Shown here piece by piece: positions 20,177-29,338 of a stretch of 64,000 nucleotides of DNA (positions are counted from its first letter, which is position 1; each line of letters opens with the position of its first letter). Origin of the DNA: Pantoea agglomerans (GTDB lineage Bacteria; Pseudomonadota; Gammaproteobacteria; Enterobacterales; Enterobacteriaceae); the NCBI RefSeq assembly GCF_020149765.1, contig NZ_CP083809.1, positions 1,364,001 to 1,428,000 on the forward strand. Reading direction: 5' to 3'. Under the pieces are notes generated by a model that was given only the letters and a program-made list of their open reading frames with translations, had not been told where the DNA came from and did not search any database. A program made the translations under genes and the position numbers.

Positions 20177-22738
20177 TCAGCGCGCCTGCGGCGCGTAAAC
20201 CATCAGCCGTCCGCGGCCGGCGTTTTTGGCGTTATAACAGGCGATGTCCGCCTGCGACAGCACCTCGGTGCCGACGCCGTTGTCGGCGGCTATCTGCGTC
20301 AGTCCGGCGCTGGCCCCCACCTGATACACGCCGCCCTGCCAGTTAAATTCATAGCTGTTAACCGCTGAGACGATGCGCTGCACCACCTCGCACCCCTGCG
20401 GCATTGCGCATTCCGGCATCAGCAGGGCGAACTCGTCGCCGCCGAGGCGCGCCAGGAAATCGGTGCCGCGCAGATGACGCTGCATCAGCTCGGCGAGTTC
20501 GCGCAGCAGCGCGTCGCCCGCCGCGTGGCCGGCGCTGTCGTTGACCGCTTTAAACTTATCGAGATCGATAAATGCCAGCACATGCTGATGCCCACGCGTC
20601 ACCGCGTCGCCCAGCAGACGCTGCAGCTGACCATCGAAGCTGGCGCGGTTCGGCAGCCGGGTCAGGGTGTCATGCAGCGCGCTGTAGCTAAGGCGCTGCA
20701 TCATCTGGCGCGATTCGCTGACGTCCTGAATAACGATGACCGCGCCGATCTCTTCCCCCTCCAGGGTGCGCAGCGGGGTGATGCTGTAGTGGATCTCTAC
20801 CACGCCGCCGTCGGCGCCGTGCAGCACCAGTTCGTCATCCAGATCGGGGGTAATTTTTTCCGTCGGCAGGCGGCGCAGGCGCTGGTTTTCCATCGGCGCG
20901 CCGTGAACGCCCTGGGTGATATGCAGCAGTTCGCTCAGCGGTTTACCCGCCGCCTCTTCCTGCCGCCAGCCGCTCATCTTCTCCGCCACCGGGTTCATAA
21001 AGGTCACGCGCATCTCGCTGTCGGTGCTGATAACCGCTTCGCCGATGGAATCGAGCGTAATCGCCATGCGCTCTTTTTCCTGAAACAGCGCGTCGGTGAG
21101 GTGGCGCAGGTGGGTCACATCCTGGCAGATGCCCAGCATGCGTTCGATGCGTCCCTCCTGATTAAAGAAGCGACGCGCCTGAGTGCGCAGCGTGCGCGTC
21201 CCGTCGGCGCGCTGAATGCGGTACTCAATATCGAAAACGTCGACCTTCTCTGACGGCTGCAGCGCGCGGTCGAGCCGCTCGCGATCCGCCGGGTGTACCT
21301 GGCTGCGCCACAGCTCGCGGCTGGGCGGCTGGTGGGCGGGCAGGTCGAACAGCCGGTACATATGGCGGTCCCACATCATCTCATTGCGCGTCAGGTTCCA
21401 TTCATAGACGCCAATATCGCCCGCCTCGTTGGCCAGGGTGATGCGCTCCATCAGCTGCCGGTTTACCTGCTCGCTCTGCTTCAGCTCTGAAATATCGATA
21501 ATCTGGGAAATAAAGTAGAGCGGCTGCTGCACGCCGTCGCGCACCAGCGACACCGTCAGGCGCGCCCAGACGATCTCGCCGCTTTTACGGAAGTAGCGTT
21601 TCTCGATGGTATAGGCGTCAATCTCGCCGCGCAGCAGCCTGTCGGCATGCTGCAGATCGTTTTCCAGATCGTCGGGGTGGGTAATCTGCTGGAAGGTGAG
21701 CTTTTTCAGCTCGGCATCGGGAAAGCCCAGCGTCAGGCAGAGAGAGTGATTGACCTGCAGCCAGCCTCCCTGCGGCGACACCAGCGCCATACCGATGGCG
21801 GAATATTCCATCGCGTGGCGAAACCGGGTTTCGCTTTCGCTAATGTGATGCTTTTCGCGCTGAAAGGCGTCCATAACCAGCGCCATCACATGGCTCGGAA
21901 TCAGCACCAGCAGTAAGGGCAGCCAGCTGGCGATCTGGCCCGGCACGTCGCTGCGCGTTTCGATGGGGGTAGGGCCGAGCGTCAGAAACAGCGAAATCGC
22001 ACAGGCGTTGAGCAAAAACAGTAAAAAGGCGTCACGCTTCGGCAGCCGCACGGCGCACCAGAAGAGGATCACCACGATAAAGGTAAATGGCCAGGGCATA
22101 AAGCGCAGCGCCAGCCAGCTCGCGCCCGCGGTCAGCAGCAGGGTAAAGAGGAACTCCGCCACGCGGTGCAGGCTAACCGCGGCAAGCCGCAGCGGCCAGG
22201 GCATCAGCAGCAGCACCGGGCCGAGCGCCAGCATGCCGATGATTTCAGAAATTACCCAGGTCGAGAAAAAGGATAAGGTGCCGTGGCTGCTGATATTCAG
22301 CATCCACAGCGCCAGCAGGCCGCCCACCAGCGGCGTAATAATGCCGACCGAGAGCACAAATCGCAGCCAGTCGTGCAGGGCGTTCAGCGGCGCATGGCGC
22401 TTCAGCAGCGCGCGCAGCAAGAGGCCGCCCACCATCGCCTGCAGCACGTTAAGCAGGGTAAATTTCAGGTTCCCCAGATTGAACCCGAGTATCAGCGCGT
22501 TCGCCAGCGCGGTGCCCGCCGCACAGCCCAGCAGCAGCAGCGGCGCATGGCGGGAAGGCGAGCGAAAGGCGACGATGGTCATCAGCGCGGTCGCGAACCA
22601 GAGAGGCGAAATGCGGCCGCTGAAGACAATCAGCTCCAGGCAGAAAAGCGTCAGCAGAAAAGCGAGCGCTGCCAGAATCAGGGCGCTCAGCAGGGTTTTT
22701 TGCGGTTTGTCCGGCAAGGACAACAGTTCAATACTCAT
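20177..22738 (-). CDS. dgcE: Diguanylate cyclase DgcE (YegE), short form
   Basis: This 853-residue membrane protein makes cyclic di-GMP. It has a MASE1 sensor of about eight to ten membrane segments (residues 1-290), about three PAS/PAC modules (about 305-680) and a GGDEF domain. The catalytic GGDEF stands at residues 766-770, and an RxxD inhibitory site (RGTD) ends 5 residues before it, so the enzyme looks active and product-inhibited. E. coli DgcE has about 1105 residues with a degenerate C-terminal EAL domain; here the protein stops 83 residues after GGDEF with no EAL remnant downstream. It should promote biofilm and matrix production. Confidence 0.9.
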   Translation of the reverse strand: MSIELLSLPDKPQKTLLSALILAALAFLLTLFCLELIVFSGRISPLWFATALMTIVAFRSPSRHAPLLLLGCAAGTALANALILGFNLGNLKFTLLNVLQAMVGGLLLRALLKRHAPLNALHDWLRFVLSVGIITPLVGGLLALWMLNISSHGTLSFFSTWVISEIIGMLALGPVLLLMPWPLRLAAVSLHRVAEFLFTLLLTAGASWLALRFMPWPFTFIVVILFWCAVRLPKRDAFLLFLLNACAISLFLTLGPTPIETRSDVPGQIASWLPLLLVLIPSHVMALVMDAFQREKHHISESETRFRHAMEYSAIGMALVSPQGGWLQVNHSLCLTLGFPDAELKKLTFQQITHPDDLENDLQHADRLLRGEIDAYTIEKRYFRKSGEIVWARLTVSLVRDGVQQPLYFISQIIDISELKQSEQVNRQLMERITLANEAGDIGVYEWNLTRNEMMWDRHMYRLFDLPAHQPPSRELWRSQVHPADRERLDRALQPSEKVDVFDIEYRIQRADGTRTLRTQARRFFNQEGRIERMLGICQDVTHLRHLTDALFQEKERMAITLDSIGEAVISTDSEMRVTFMNPVAEKMSGWRQEEAAGKPLSELLHITQGVHGAPMENQRLRRLPTEKITPDLDDELVLHGADGGVVEIHYSITPLRTLEGEEIGAVIVIQDVSESRQMMQRLSYSALHDTLTRLPNRASFDGQLQRLLGDAVTRGHQHVLAFIDLDKFKAVNDSAGHAAGDALLRELAELMQRHLRGTDFLARLGGDEFALLMPECAMPQGCEVVQRIVSAVNSYEFNWQGGVYQVGASAGLTQIAADNGVGTEVLSQADIACYNAKNAGRGRLMVYAPQAR

Positions 22739-22904
22739 TCACTAACCCGGCAACGCGCACCGCGTCTGGATGACGAAAAATGCGCCAGTCATTCTCTTTT
22801 GGGCATGCTAGCACATCGCCGCTGCCGTGGGTCGGTTAAATCAAATTAGTGTGTTATTCAACGGATTGACTGGCCCTGTCGCGGCGCAACAGGGCGTAGA
22901 CAGG

Positions 22905-23519
22905 CTACTGGCGGAAGAGATCGGCGCGCGTGAAGGGTTTCTCCAGCCCCGCCAGATCGGCGGAAAAGCGCTCGAGGAACTGTTGGGTCGTGGCCAGGCG
23001 TCCGTGGCCCAGCAGCAGCAGCGGCACTAAAAAAGCGGCGCCAATCTGCGGCCAGCTAAAGCCCTTCAGGGCGGTGCGGCGCTGGCTAAGCAGAAACGCC
23101 GAGCTGAGAGTAAAGCCCAGCAGGAGGCCGGTTGCCACTTCGCTGGCGGAGTGCGCGTGGATCACCAGGCGTGAGAAGCCCACCATCAGCGGAATCAGAT
23201 AGCCGACGCCGATGGCGAGCAGCCGCAGCGGGGTCGGCCAGCGGCCGGAGACCAGCCACAGCATCACCGGCCAGAGCGTTGCCGACATCGCGCTGTGCCC
23301 GCTGAAGCCGGTAAAGTTAAAGCGGGCGCTGCCGATGCCGAAGCCGAGAAACAGAATCTTCGACAGGCTCACCAGCAGGCCAGCCAGGCCAAAGGCGAGC
23401 AGCCAGTACCAGACCGTGCGGCGGTTATCGCTCTTCCACGGCAGGATCAGGGCGATGATCACCGCAGTAGGGATCAGCAGCATGCTGTCGCCGAAATAGG
23501 TCAGTGTTCTCCAGTGCAT
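22905..23519 (-). CDS. PAP2-family membrane phosphatase
   Basis: This 204-residue integral membrane protein is of the type-2 phosphatidic acid phosphatase superfamily, which includes undecaprenyl- and lipid-phosphate phosphatases. The active-site motifs are SGHS (near residues 73-76) and SRLVIHAHSASEV (near 115-127); the first motif, normally KxxxxxxRP, is only weakly represented (KILFLGFGIG). About six hydrophobic helices are visible. A role in lipid-carrier recycling would suit this polysaccharide-rich region, but the substrate is unproven. It stands between dgcE and udk, where E. coli has no such gene. Confidence 0.85.
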   Translation of the reverse strand: MHWRTLTYFGDSMLLIPTAVIIALILPWKSDNRRTVWYWLLAFGLAGLLVSLSKILFLGFGIGSARFNFTGFSGHSAMSATLWPVMLWLVSGRWPTPLRLLAIGVGYLIPLMVGFSRLVIHAHSASEVATGLLLGFTLSSAFLLSQRRTALKGFSWPQIGAAFLVPLLLLGHGRLATTQQFLERFSADLAGLEKPFTRADLFRQ

Positions 23520-23718
23520 AAGCTTCCTTTTTGTGGGCCGACAGTGATATTCCCGCGCCCTTTTCCGGGGCGGAACGCGCTTCCGTCGCCTGTTGCGCCA
23601 GCCGCATAAGTAAAAACAGATCTGTCAGTTAGTTTATCGGGTAATGGTTTCGGTTTGAAAAGGGGAAATTCTGAAATGCCTGGAGCGGCTTTTTCTGGCG
23701 TCAAAAGAATGAAATCCC

Positions 23719-23724
23719 TATACT
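23719..23724 (+). promoter_or_regulatory. Possible udk -10 box
   Basis: TATACT, about 92 bp upstream of udk, is the best -10 match in the 296-bp PAP2-udk gap. No good -35 hexamer was seen, and nothing else in the gap was recognised. Confidence 0.3.
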
Positions 23725-23815
23725 TAGCGCCTACTAAACCCTCTCCATTCCGTCCTGCGTCAAAACGTCTAAACCGCGTACAGCGCAGGCTCCAGTATCA
23801 GGTCTTAAAAAAAGT

Positions 23816-24457
23816 ATGAGTGACAAGTCTCATCAGTGCGTGATTGTGGGCATTGCCGGTGCCTCCGCATCCGGAAAAAGTTTAATCGCCAGCACGCTCT
23901 ATCGTGAAATCCGCGATCAGGTCGGTGACGAGCATATCGGGGTTATTCCTGAAGATGCTTATTACAAGGATCAAAGTCACCTCACCATGGAAGAGAGGGT
24001 AAAAACCAACTACGACCACCCCAGCGCGATGGATCACGATCTGCTGCTGCAGCATCTGCAGGCGCTGAAAGCGGGCCAGGCGATCGATCTGCCGGTCTAC
24101 AGCTACGTTGAGCATACCCGCACCCGCGACACTATTCACCTGAAGCCGAAAAAGGTGATTATTCTGGAGGGGATCCTGCTGCTCACCGACGCGCGCCTGC
24201 GCCAGGAGCTGAACTTCTCTATTTTCGTTGATACGCCGCTCGACATCTGCCTGATGCGCCGCATGAAGCGCGACGTGAACGAGCGCGGCCGCTCAATGGA
24301 TTCGGTGATGAGCCAGTATCAGAAAACCGTGCGTCCGATGTTCCTGCAGTTTATCGAACCTTCGAAGCAGTACGCCGACATTATCGTGCCGCGCGGCGGG
24401 AAAAACCGTATCGCCATTGATATCCTCAAGTCGAGGATCAACCAGTTTTTTGAGTAG
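23816..24457 (+). CDS. udk: Uridine kinase
   Basis: This 213-residue nucleoside kinase phosphorylates uridine and cytidine with GTP or ATP in pyrimidine salvage. The P-loop GASASGKS stands at residues 14-21; YYKDQSHL and the lid [13 protein letters not shown] are conserved. The length matches E. coli Udk (213). It heads the udk-dcd-asmA series, which keeps its E. coli order. Confidence 0.97.
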   Translation: MSDKSHQCVIVGIAGASASGKSLIASTLYREIRDQVGDEHIGVIPEDAYYKDQSHLTMEERVKTNYDHPSAMDHDLLLQHLQALKAGQAIDLPVYSYVEHTRTRDTIHLKPKKVIILEGILLLTDARLRQELNFSIFVDTPLDICLMRRMKRDVNERGRSMDSVMSQYQKTVRPMFLQFIEPSKQYADIIVPRGGKNRIAIDILKSRINQFFE

Positions 24458-24540
24458 CCGCGTCGGGTCTGGCGCGCAGCGAGCCGCCTGTCACGCGAGT
24501 TTCAGGCAGTTCGCTACACTTATATCATGGAGACAGATGA

Positions 24541-25122
24541 ATGAGATTATGTGACCGCGATATTGAAGCCTGGCTGGATGACGGCAGGCTTGCTATCGAT
24601 CCGCGTCCCCCGGTCGAGCGCATCAACGGTGCCACCGTCGATGTCCGTCTGGGCAATCAGTTCCGCACGTTCCGGGGCCACACCGCCGCCTTTATTGATT
24701 TAAGCGGCCCGAAAGATGAAGTCAGCGCTGCGCTGGATCGCGTAATGAGCGATGAGATTGTGCTGCCGGAAGGCGAAGCCTTTTTCCTGCATCCCGGCGA
24801 ACTGGCGCTGGCGGTAACCTTCGAGTCGGTCACTATTCCAGACGATCTGGTGGGCTGGCTGGACGGCCGCTCCTCGCTGGCGCGTCTCGGGCTGATGGTG
24901 CACGTTACCGCACACCGTATCGATCCCGGCTGGCAGGGCCGTATCGTGCTGGAGTTCTATAATTCCGGTAAGCTGCCGCTGGCGCTGCGTCCAGGCATGC
25001 TGATCGGCGCGCTAAGCTTTGAGCCCCTTTCCGGGCCGGCGGCGCGGCCTTACAACCGTCGCGAAGACGCTAAATATCGCGGACAGCAGGGCGCTGTCGC
25101 CAGTCGTATCGACAAAGATTAA
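24541..25122 (+). CDS. dcd: dCTP deaminase
   Basis: This 193-residue homotrimeric enzyme deaminates dCTP to dUTP, the main source of dUTP for thymidylate synthesis. The substrate-binding segments [11 protein letters not shown] (residues about 110-120) and [15 protein letters not shown] (about 125-139, with the catalytic Glu) are intact. The length equals that of E. coli Dcd. It lies 83 bp after udk and 20 bp before asmA. Confidence 0.97.
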   Translation: MRLCDRDIEAWLDDGRLAIDPRPPVERINGATVDVRLGNQFRTFRGHTAAFIDLSGPKDEVSAALDRVMSDEIVLPEGEAFFLHPGELALAVTFESVTIPDDLVGWLDGRSSLARLGLMVHVTAHRIDPGWQGRIVLEFYNSGKLPLALRPGMLIGALSFEPLSGPAARPYNRREDAKYRGQQGAVASRIDKD

Positions 25123-25142
25123 ACCGCGAGCATGGGGATGTG

Positions 25143-26966
25143 ATGAAAAGAGTGATAACCACGCTGGCCATTTTACTGGTGGTCATCGTTGCAGGCATGA
25201 CCGCGCTGGTGCTGCTGGTCAATCCAAACGATTTTCGATCCTACATGGTGAAGCAGGTCGAGCAACGCAGTGGTTATCGGCTGGAGGTGAGCGGCGATCT
25301 GCGCTGGCACGTCTGGCCTAAGCTCAGCATTCTGGCCGGTCGCATGAGCCTGACCGCTCCCGGCGCCGCGCAGCCGCTGGTCACGGCGGAAAATATGCGT
25401 CTTGACGTTAATCTCTGGCCGCTGCTGTCGCACCAGCTCAGCGTCAGCCAGGTGATGTTAAGCAACGCGGTGGTGCGCGCCACGCCGGAAAGCGCGCCGC
25501 AGCAGCCGCAAAACGCGCCGGTGGCCCCCGGCCGCAGCGAAGCCGCCGCGCCAGCCAGCGGCTGGTCGTTCGATATTGGCCAGCTGCGCGTCGCCAACAG
25601 TTTGCTGATCTGGCGCCAGCCGGGCGGCGACGAGTACAACTTCCGCAACCTTAATATCAACCTTAATCAGGACGCCCGCCATCTGGCGAGCATCGAACTC
25701 AGCACCAGCCTGACGCGCAATCAGCGCAACGCCGTGCTGTCGCTGAAGGGCCAGCTCGACGCGTCGCAGTATCCCCACCGCCTGAGCGGCCAAATCGACG
25801 AACTCAACTATGCGCTGAGCGGCGCCGATATTCCGCCGCAGGGCATTAAGGGCACGCTGAGCGCGCAGGGCAGCTGGCGCGCCGAGACGCAGCAGTTTGC
25901 GCTGACGCAGATGAAGCTGAGCGCCAACGACAGCGCGCTGTCGGGCGAGGCGAGCGGTTCGCTGGCGTCGCCGCAGCAGCTGGCGCTTCAGCTGCACGCC
26001 ACGCAGCTTAACTTCGATAACCTGATGGCAAACGCGCCGCAGGCGGGCGACGGCGCGACGCAGCACGCCACGGTGGCGCGCGCGCCGGTCATTGCGACGC
26101 CGCGCGAGCAGAATAATCTCGATTCGCCCCTTAACGCGATGAATCTGGCGGTGAACCTGAAAGCGGACAGCGCGGTGTGGCGTGGACTGACGCTGCAGGA
26201 CTTTGCGCTGGACGTCACTAACCAGCAGGGGCAGATCGCGCTGCGCACGCTGCGCGGCAGGCTGGGGGAGGGGGATTTCTCCGCGCCGGGCACGATTGAT
26301 ATTCGCCAGGCGGAAACCCGCGTCGCGCTGCAGCCGGTACTGAATAAGGTTGCGATCCAGCCGCTGCTCGCCGCCTTCGATCTGCCACAGACCGTGCAGG
26401 GGGCGCTCTCCCTTAACGGCGAGCTGAGCGGCGAAGGGCTGTCGCTGGAGGCGGCCAAACGCCGCTGGCGCGGCGACGCGCAGCTCAGCGCCAGCGATGT
26501 TAAGCTGGCGCAGCTCAACCTGCAGCAGATGGTGCGCCGTGCGGTGGCGCGCGCCAGCGATCGGGTCAGCAGCGACGAGAGCAGTGAGCAGGGCATTCGC
26601 CAGCTCGACGGCAGGCTGGCGCTGAATAATGGCGTGCTGCGCCTGACGGATCTCAAAGGCGAGGGCGATCGGCTCAGGCTGCAGGGCGGCGGCGAGGTGA
26701 ATATGCCGACGCAGCAGCTGGATATGACGTTCGGCCTCACGCTCACCGGCTGGAAAGGCGACGACAGGCTGGTTGCACTGCTGTCGCAGCAGGCGGTGCC
26801 GCTGCGCATCTATGGCGGCTGGAATAACGTGCAGTATTCGCTGCCGGTGGATCAGCTGCTGCGCCAGCAGCTGCAGAGCGAGGCGAAGTCGCGCCTCAAT
26901 CAGTGGCTGGACCGCCAGCCGAAAAACAGCGACAGCGACAGCCTGCGCAAGCTGCTGCGACCCTGA
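25143..26966 (+). CDS. asmA: Outer-membrane assembly protein AsmA
   Basis: This 607-residue AsmA-family protein has a single N-terminal membrane anchor (residues about 4-24) and a long periplasmic beta-rich body, related to bridge-like lipid transfer proteins that influence outer-membrane lipid composition. The family opening VLLVNPNDFRSYMVKQVEQRSGYRLEVSG is clear (quoted in part: NPNDFRSYMVKQVE). The ATG at 25143 is preferred to the GTG directly before it because it matches the family start and follows GGGGA. E. coli AsmA has 617 residues. It converges on yegH with only 1 bp between the stop codons and no visible terminator. Confidence 0.93.
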   Translation: MKRVITTLAILLVVIVAGMTALVLLVNPNDFRSYMVKQVEQRSGYRLEVSGDLRWHVWPKLSILAGRMSLTAPGAAQPLVTAENMRLDVNLWPLLSHQLSVSQVMLSNAVVRATPESAPQQPQNAPVAPGRSEAAAPASGWSFDIGQLRVANSLLIWRQPGGDEYNFRNLNINLNQDARHLASIELSTSLTRNQRNAVLSLKGQLDASQYPHRLSGQIDELNYALSGADIPPQGIKGTLSAQGSWRAETQQFALTQMKLSANDSALSGEASGSLASPQQLALQLHATQLNFDNLMANAPQAGDGATQHATVARAPVIATPREQNNLDSPLNAMNLAVNLKADSAVWRGLTLQDFALDVTNQQGQIALRTLRGRLGEGDFSAPGTIDIRQAETRVALQPVLNKVAIQPLLAAFDLPQTVQGALSLNGELSGEGLSLEAAKRRWRGDAQLSASDVKLAQLNLQQMVRRAVARASDRVSSDESSEQGIRQLDGRLALNNGVLRLTDLKGEGDRLRLQGGGEVNMPTQQLDMTFGLTLTGWKGDDRLVALLSQQAVPLRIYGGWNNVQYSLPVDQLLRQQLQSEAKSRLNQWLDRQPKNSDSDSLRKLLRP

Positions 26967-26967
26967 G

Positions 26968-28542
26968 TCACACCTCGTAATCGGGATCCTGCGGCTGCTG
27001 CAGGATCTCCACCTTCTGCACGCGATGATTCTCCACCTGCAGCGTGCGCAGCAGATAGCTGCCGACCTGCAGGGTTTCCCCCTCTTCAGGAATATGCTGC
27101 AGGCTATCCATCAGCAGGCCCGCCAGCGTGTGGTAGCTGCGTCGCTCATCCAGCGGCAGCCTGACGTAGAGCGCTAAATCCTCAAGCGGAATATTGCCGT
27201 TGACGATCCAGCGGCCTTCGCCCTGCGCCTGCACATCGTAGCGGGCATCAATCTCTTCCCCCTCAAGGGGTAAGTTGCCGGCGATGGTTTCCATCAGATC
27301 GCTCAGCGTTACCACCCCCTCGACCGAGCCGAATTCATCTACCACAAAGGCAAAATGGGTGCGCGCCTGGCGGAACTGCTCCAGCGCCTGCAGCAGCGTC
27401 AGCCGCTCGGGAAACACCAGCGGCTGACGCACCAGCGCGCGCAAATCGAGCGACTGGTGATGCAGCGACTGATGCAGCAGGTCGATGGCGTGCACCACGC
27501 CCAGCAGTTCATTGCTCTGATCGGTGATGAGCAGGCGCGTATGCTGGTTGCGGTCGAGGCGCGCCATAATTTCCGCCGGGTCGTCGTCCAGATTGATATG
27601 TTCGATATCGTGACGCGAGGTCATGATGCTGTTGACGTGGCGCTGGGCGAAGTTGAGCACCCGCGCGATCATCACCCGCTCCTGGCGGTTAAACAGCGCC
27701 TGCCGGTCGCTGTCGGCGAGCATCATCGCGCTCTGCGGATCCAGCTCGGCATGTTCCGCTTCGCCGCGCAGCAGCCGCAGCACCGTCTCTGCGGTGCGCT
27801 GGCGCAGCGGACGCCCGGCCGACAGCGCGCGGCGCCGGTTGCGCTGCGCCAGCTGGTTGAACGCCTCAATAACGATAGAGAAGCCAATCGCCGCATAGAG
27901 ATAGCCTTTGGGGATCGCAAAGCCAAGCCCTTCCGCCACCAGGCTGAAGCCGATCATCAGCAAGAAGCTGAGGCAGAGAATAACGATAGTGGGATGGCGG
28001 TTGACGAAGCGCGTCAGCGGCTTGCTGGCCAGCAGCATCAGCAGAATGGCGATGGTAACCGCCGTCATCATCACCGGCAGCTCACTGACCATGCCGACGG
28101 CGGTGATCACCGCGTCCAGCGAGAAAATAGCGTCCAGCACCACGATTTGCGCCACGACTGGCCAGAATTTAGCGCCGCGCTTTTGCTGATTATCCGCGTG
28201 ATCCTCACCCTCCAGCCGACTATTCAGCTCGGTTGTGGCCTTAAACAGCAGGAAGAGTCCGCCGAGCAGCAGCAGCAAATCGCGCGCGCTAAAGGGGTGG
28301 CCCCGCAGCGTAAACAGCGGCTGCGTCAGCGTGACCAGCCAGGAAAGGGAGGCCAGCAGCAGCAGGCGACAGAGTAACGCCAGCAGTAAACCGATAACGC
28401 GCGCCCGGTCGCGATCTTTGCCAGGCAGCTTTTCCACCAGAATGGCGATAAATACCAGGTTGTCTATCCCCAGCACCAGTTCAAGAACGATTAGCGTAAT
28501 TAACCCCGCCCATAGCGAGGGATCCGCAAACACCTCCAACAT
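26968..28542 (-). CDS. yegH: TerC/CBS/CorC-domain membrane protein YegH
   Basis: This 524-residue inner-membrane protein has a TerC-like N-terminal half of about seven helices (residues 1-235, with acidic [11 protein letters not shown]), two CBS repeats (about 300-425) and a C-terminal CorC/HlyC transporter-associated domain (about 435-515). E. coli YegH has 527 residues. TerC proteins are linked to metal handling, including manganese, but YegH itself has no settled function. As in E. coli it lies just upstream of, and divergent from, the exopolysaccharide cluster. Confidence 0.92.
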   Translation of the reverse strand: MLEVFADPSLWAGLITLIVLELVLGIDNLVFIAILVEKLPGKDRDRARVIGLLLALLCRLLLLASLSWLVTLTQPLFTLRGHPFSARDLLLLLGGLFLLFKATTELNSRLEGEDHADNQQKRGAKFWPVVAQIVVLDAIFSLDAVITAVGMVSELPVMMTAVTIAILLMLLASKPLTRFVNRHPTIVILCLSFLLMIGFSLVAEGLGFAIPKGYLYAAIGFSIVIEAFNQLAQRNRRRALSAGRPLRQRTAETVLRLLRGEAEHAELDPQSAMMLADSDRQALFNRQERVMIARVLNFAQRHVNSIMTSRHDIEHINLDDDPAEIMARLDRNQHTRLLITDQSNELLGVVHAIDLLHQSLHHQSLDLRALVRQPLVFPERLTLLQALEQFRQARTHFAFVVDEFGSVEGVVTLSDLMETIAGNLPLEGEEIDARYDVQAQGEGRWIVNGNIPLEDLALYVRLPLDERRSYHTLAGLLMDSLQHIPEEGETLQVGSYLLRTLQVENHRVQKVEILQQPQDPDYEV

Positions 28543-29338
28543 GCCTTAGCCGCCTGAATATATCGAAGTCAGTAAAATCTGAGGATAGTGGAGCAGGGGG
28601 CAGGGCACAACAGGGGATGGCGACCGGGGTGCCATGCCTTATCAGGGAATAATGAGAGGGTAGTGCCAGGTTTGTTTCACCATTTTGTCAGAATCAGGTA
28701 AATGCGAAGATGGCGGCGCGATGAATAACTGATGAATTGATTAAGACGAGAGGGCGGCATCTGAAGAATTTATTAGCGTCGCGAATATGGCATTAATCTG
28801 ATTTTTGCGCAGGGTATTGCACTTTCATTTTTACCGGTTGGCGGGCCTCAATACTAATGGCTGGTAGTCTTTTTCCTAAAATAGTCAGGGGACAGCGGGG
28901 CCTACTTGTAAAGAAGCCAGTAATAACTAGTATAGCAACGTGCTGTTAAAAGTCTGCGCTTATGTTGATATTCGCCCACTGATTTGGCACCTAATGTTGT
29001 GAATTGTGATCTGCCCCGTGGGTATGCATCAGGCAACCGGTCCGGGAATAGCAGGCCGGAAACAGGATATCAAAAGCGGTATTGGCAGCGACAGCCAAGG
29101 GCGGTAGCGTGCCTGAAACGCCTTTTACGTTTAGAAAATAATCAGTGCGTCACCACAGGTAAGTCAGAGTAATCTGTTGGTATTCATCACGATTTTCCTG
29201 TTTTTTACTAAGGAAACGGGTGTAGACGTACCCTGGAACTCCCCTCAGTTACGCATATGTCGACGAGAGACTGGTTCGCTCAATTATTACACAGCTCAGG
29301 GCGTCACGGGTTAAAGGAAATAAAATAAAGAGTTAAAT
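28543..29338 (+). promoter_or_regulatory. Long untranslated leader and promoter region of the EPS operon
   Basis: This 796-bp stretch separates yegH from the first EPS gene and is more AT-rich than its neighbours. No convincing coding frame was found. It holds an ops element at 29100-29111, about 230 bp before the first EPS gene, so transcription must begin upstream of that. Regulatory control by RcsAB is known for amylovoran and stewartan genes, but no good match to the RcsAB box was found by eye. Confidence 0.55.
29080..29111 (+). promoter_or_regulatory. JUMPstart-like segment with ops element (RfaH recruitment)
   Basis: GGCGGTAGCGTG at 29100-29111 is an exact ops element, preceded by a degenerate JUMPstart (TTGGCAGCGACAGCCAAG). 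It makes RNA polymerase pause and load RfaH, which then suppresses termination over long polysaccharide operons. Confidence 0.85.

Noticed and set aside
22873..22895. Terminator after the PAP2 gene
   Set aside because: GCCCTGT/ACAGGGC pairs, but there is no T-rich tail on the minus strand.
28685..28705. Possible RcsAB box (TCAGAATCAGGTAA)
   Set aside because: Only the first half resembles the consensus; the second half does not fit, so no call was made.
28984..29172. Short open frame in the EPS leader
   Set aside because: It overlaps the ops element, has no family likeness or good ribosome site, and looks like a chance frame.
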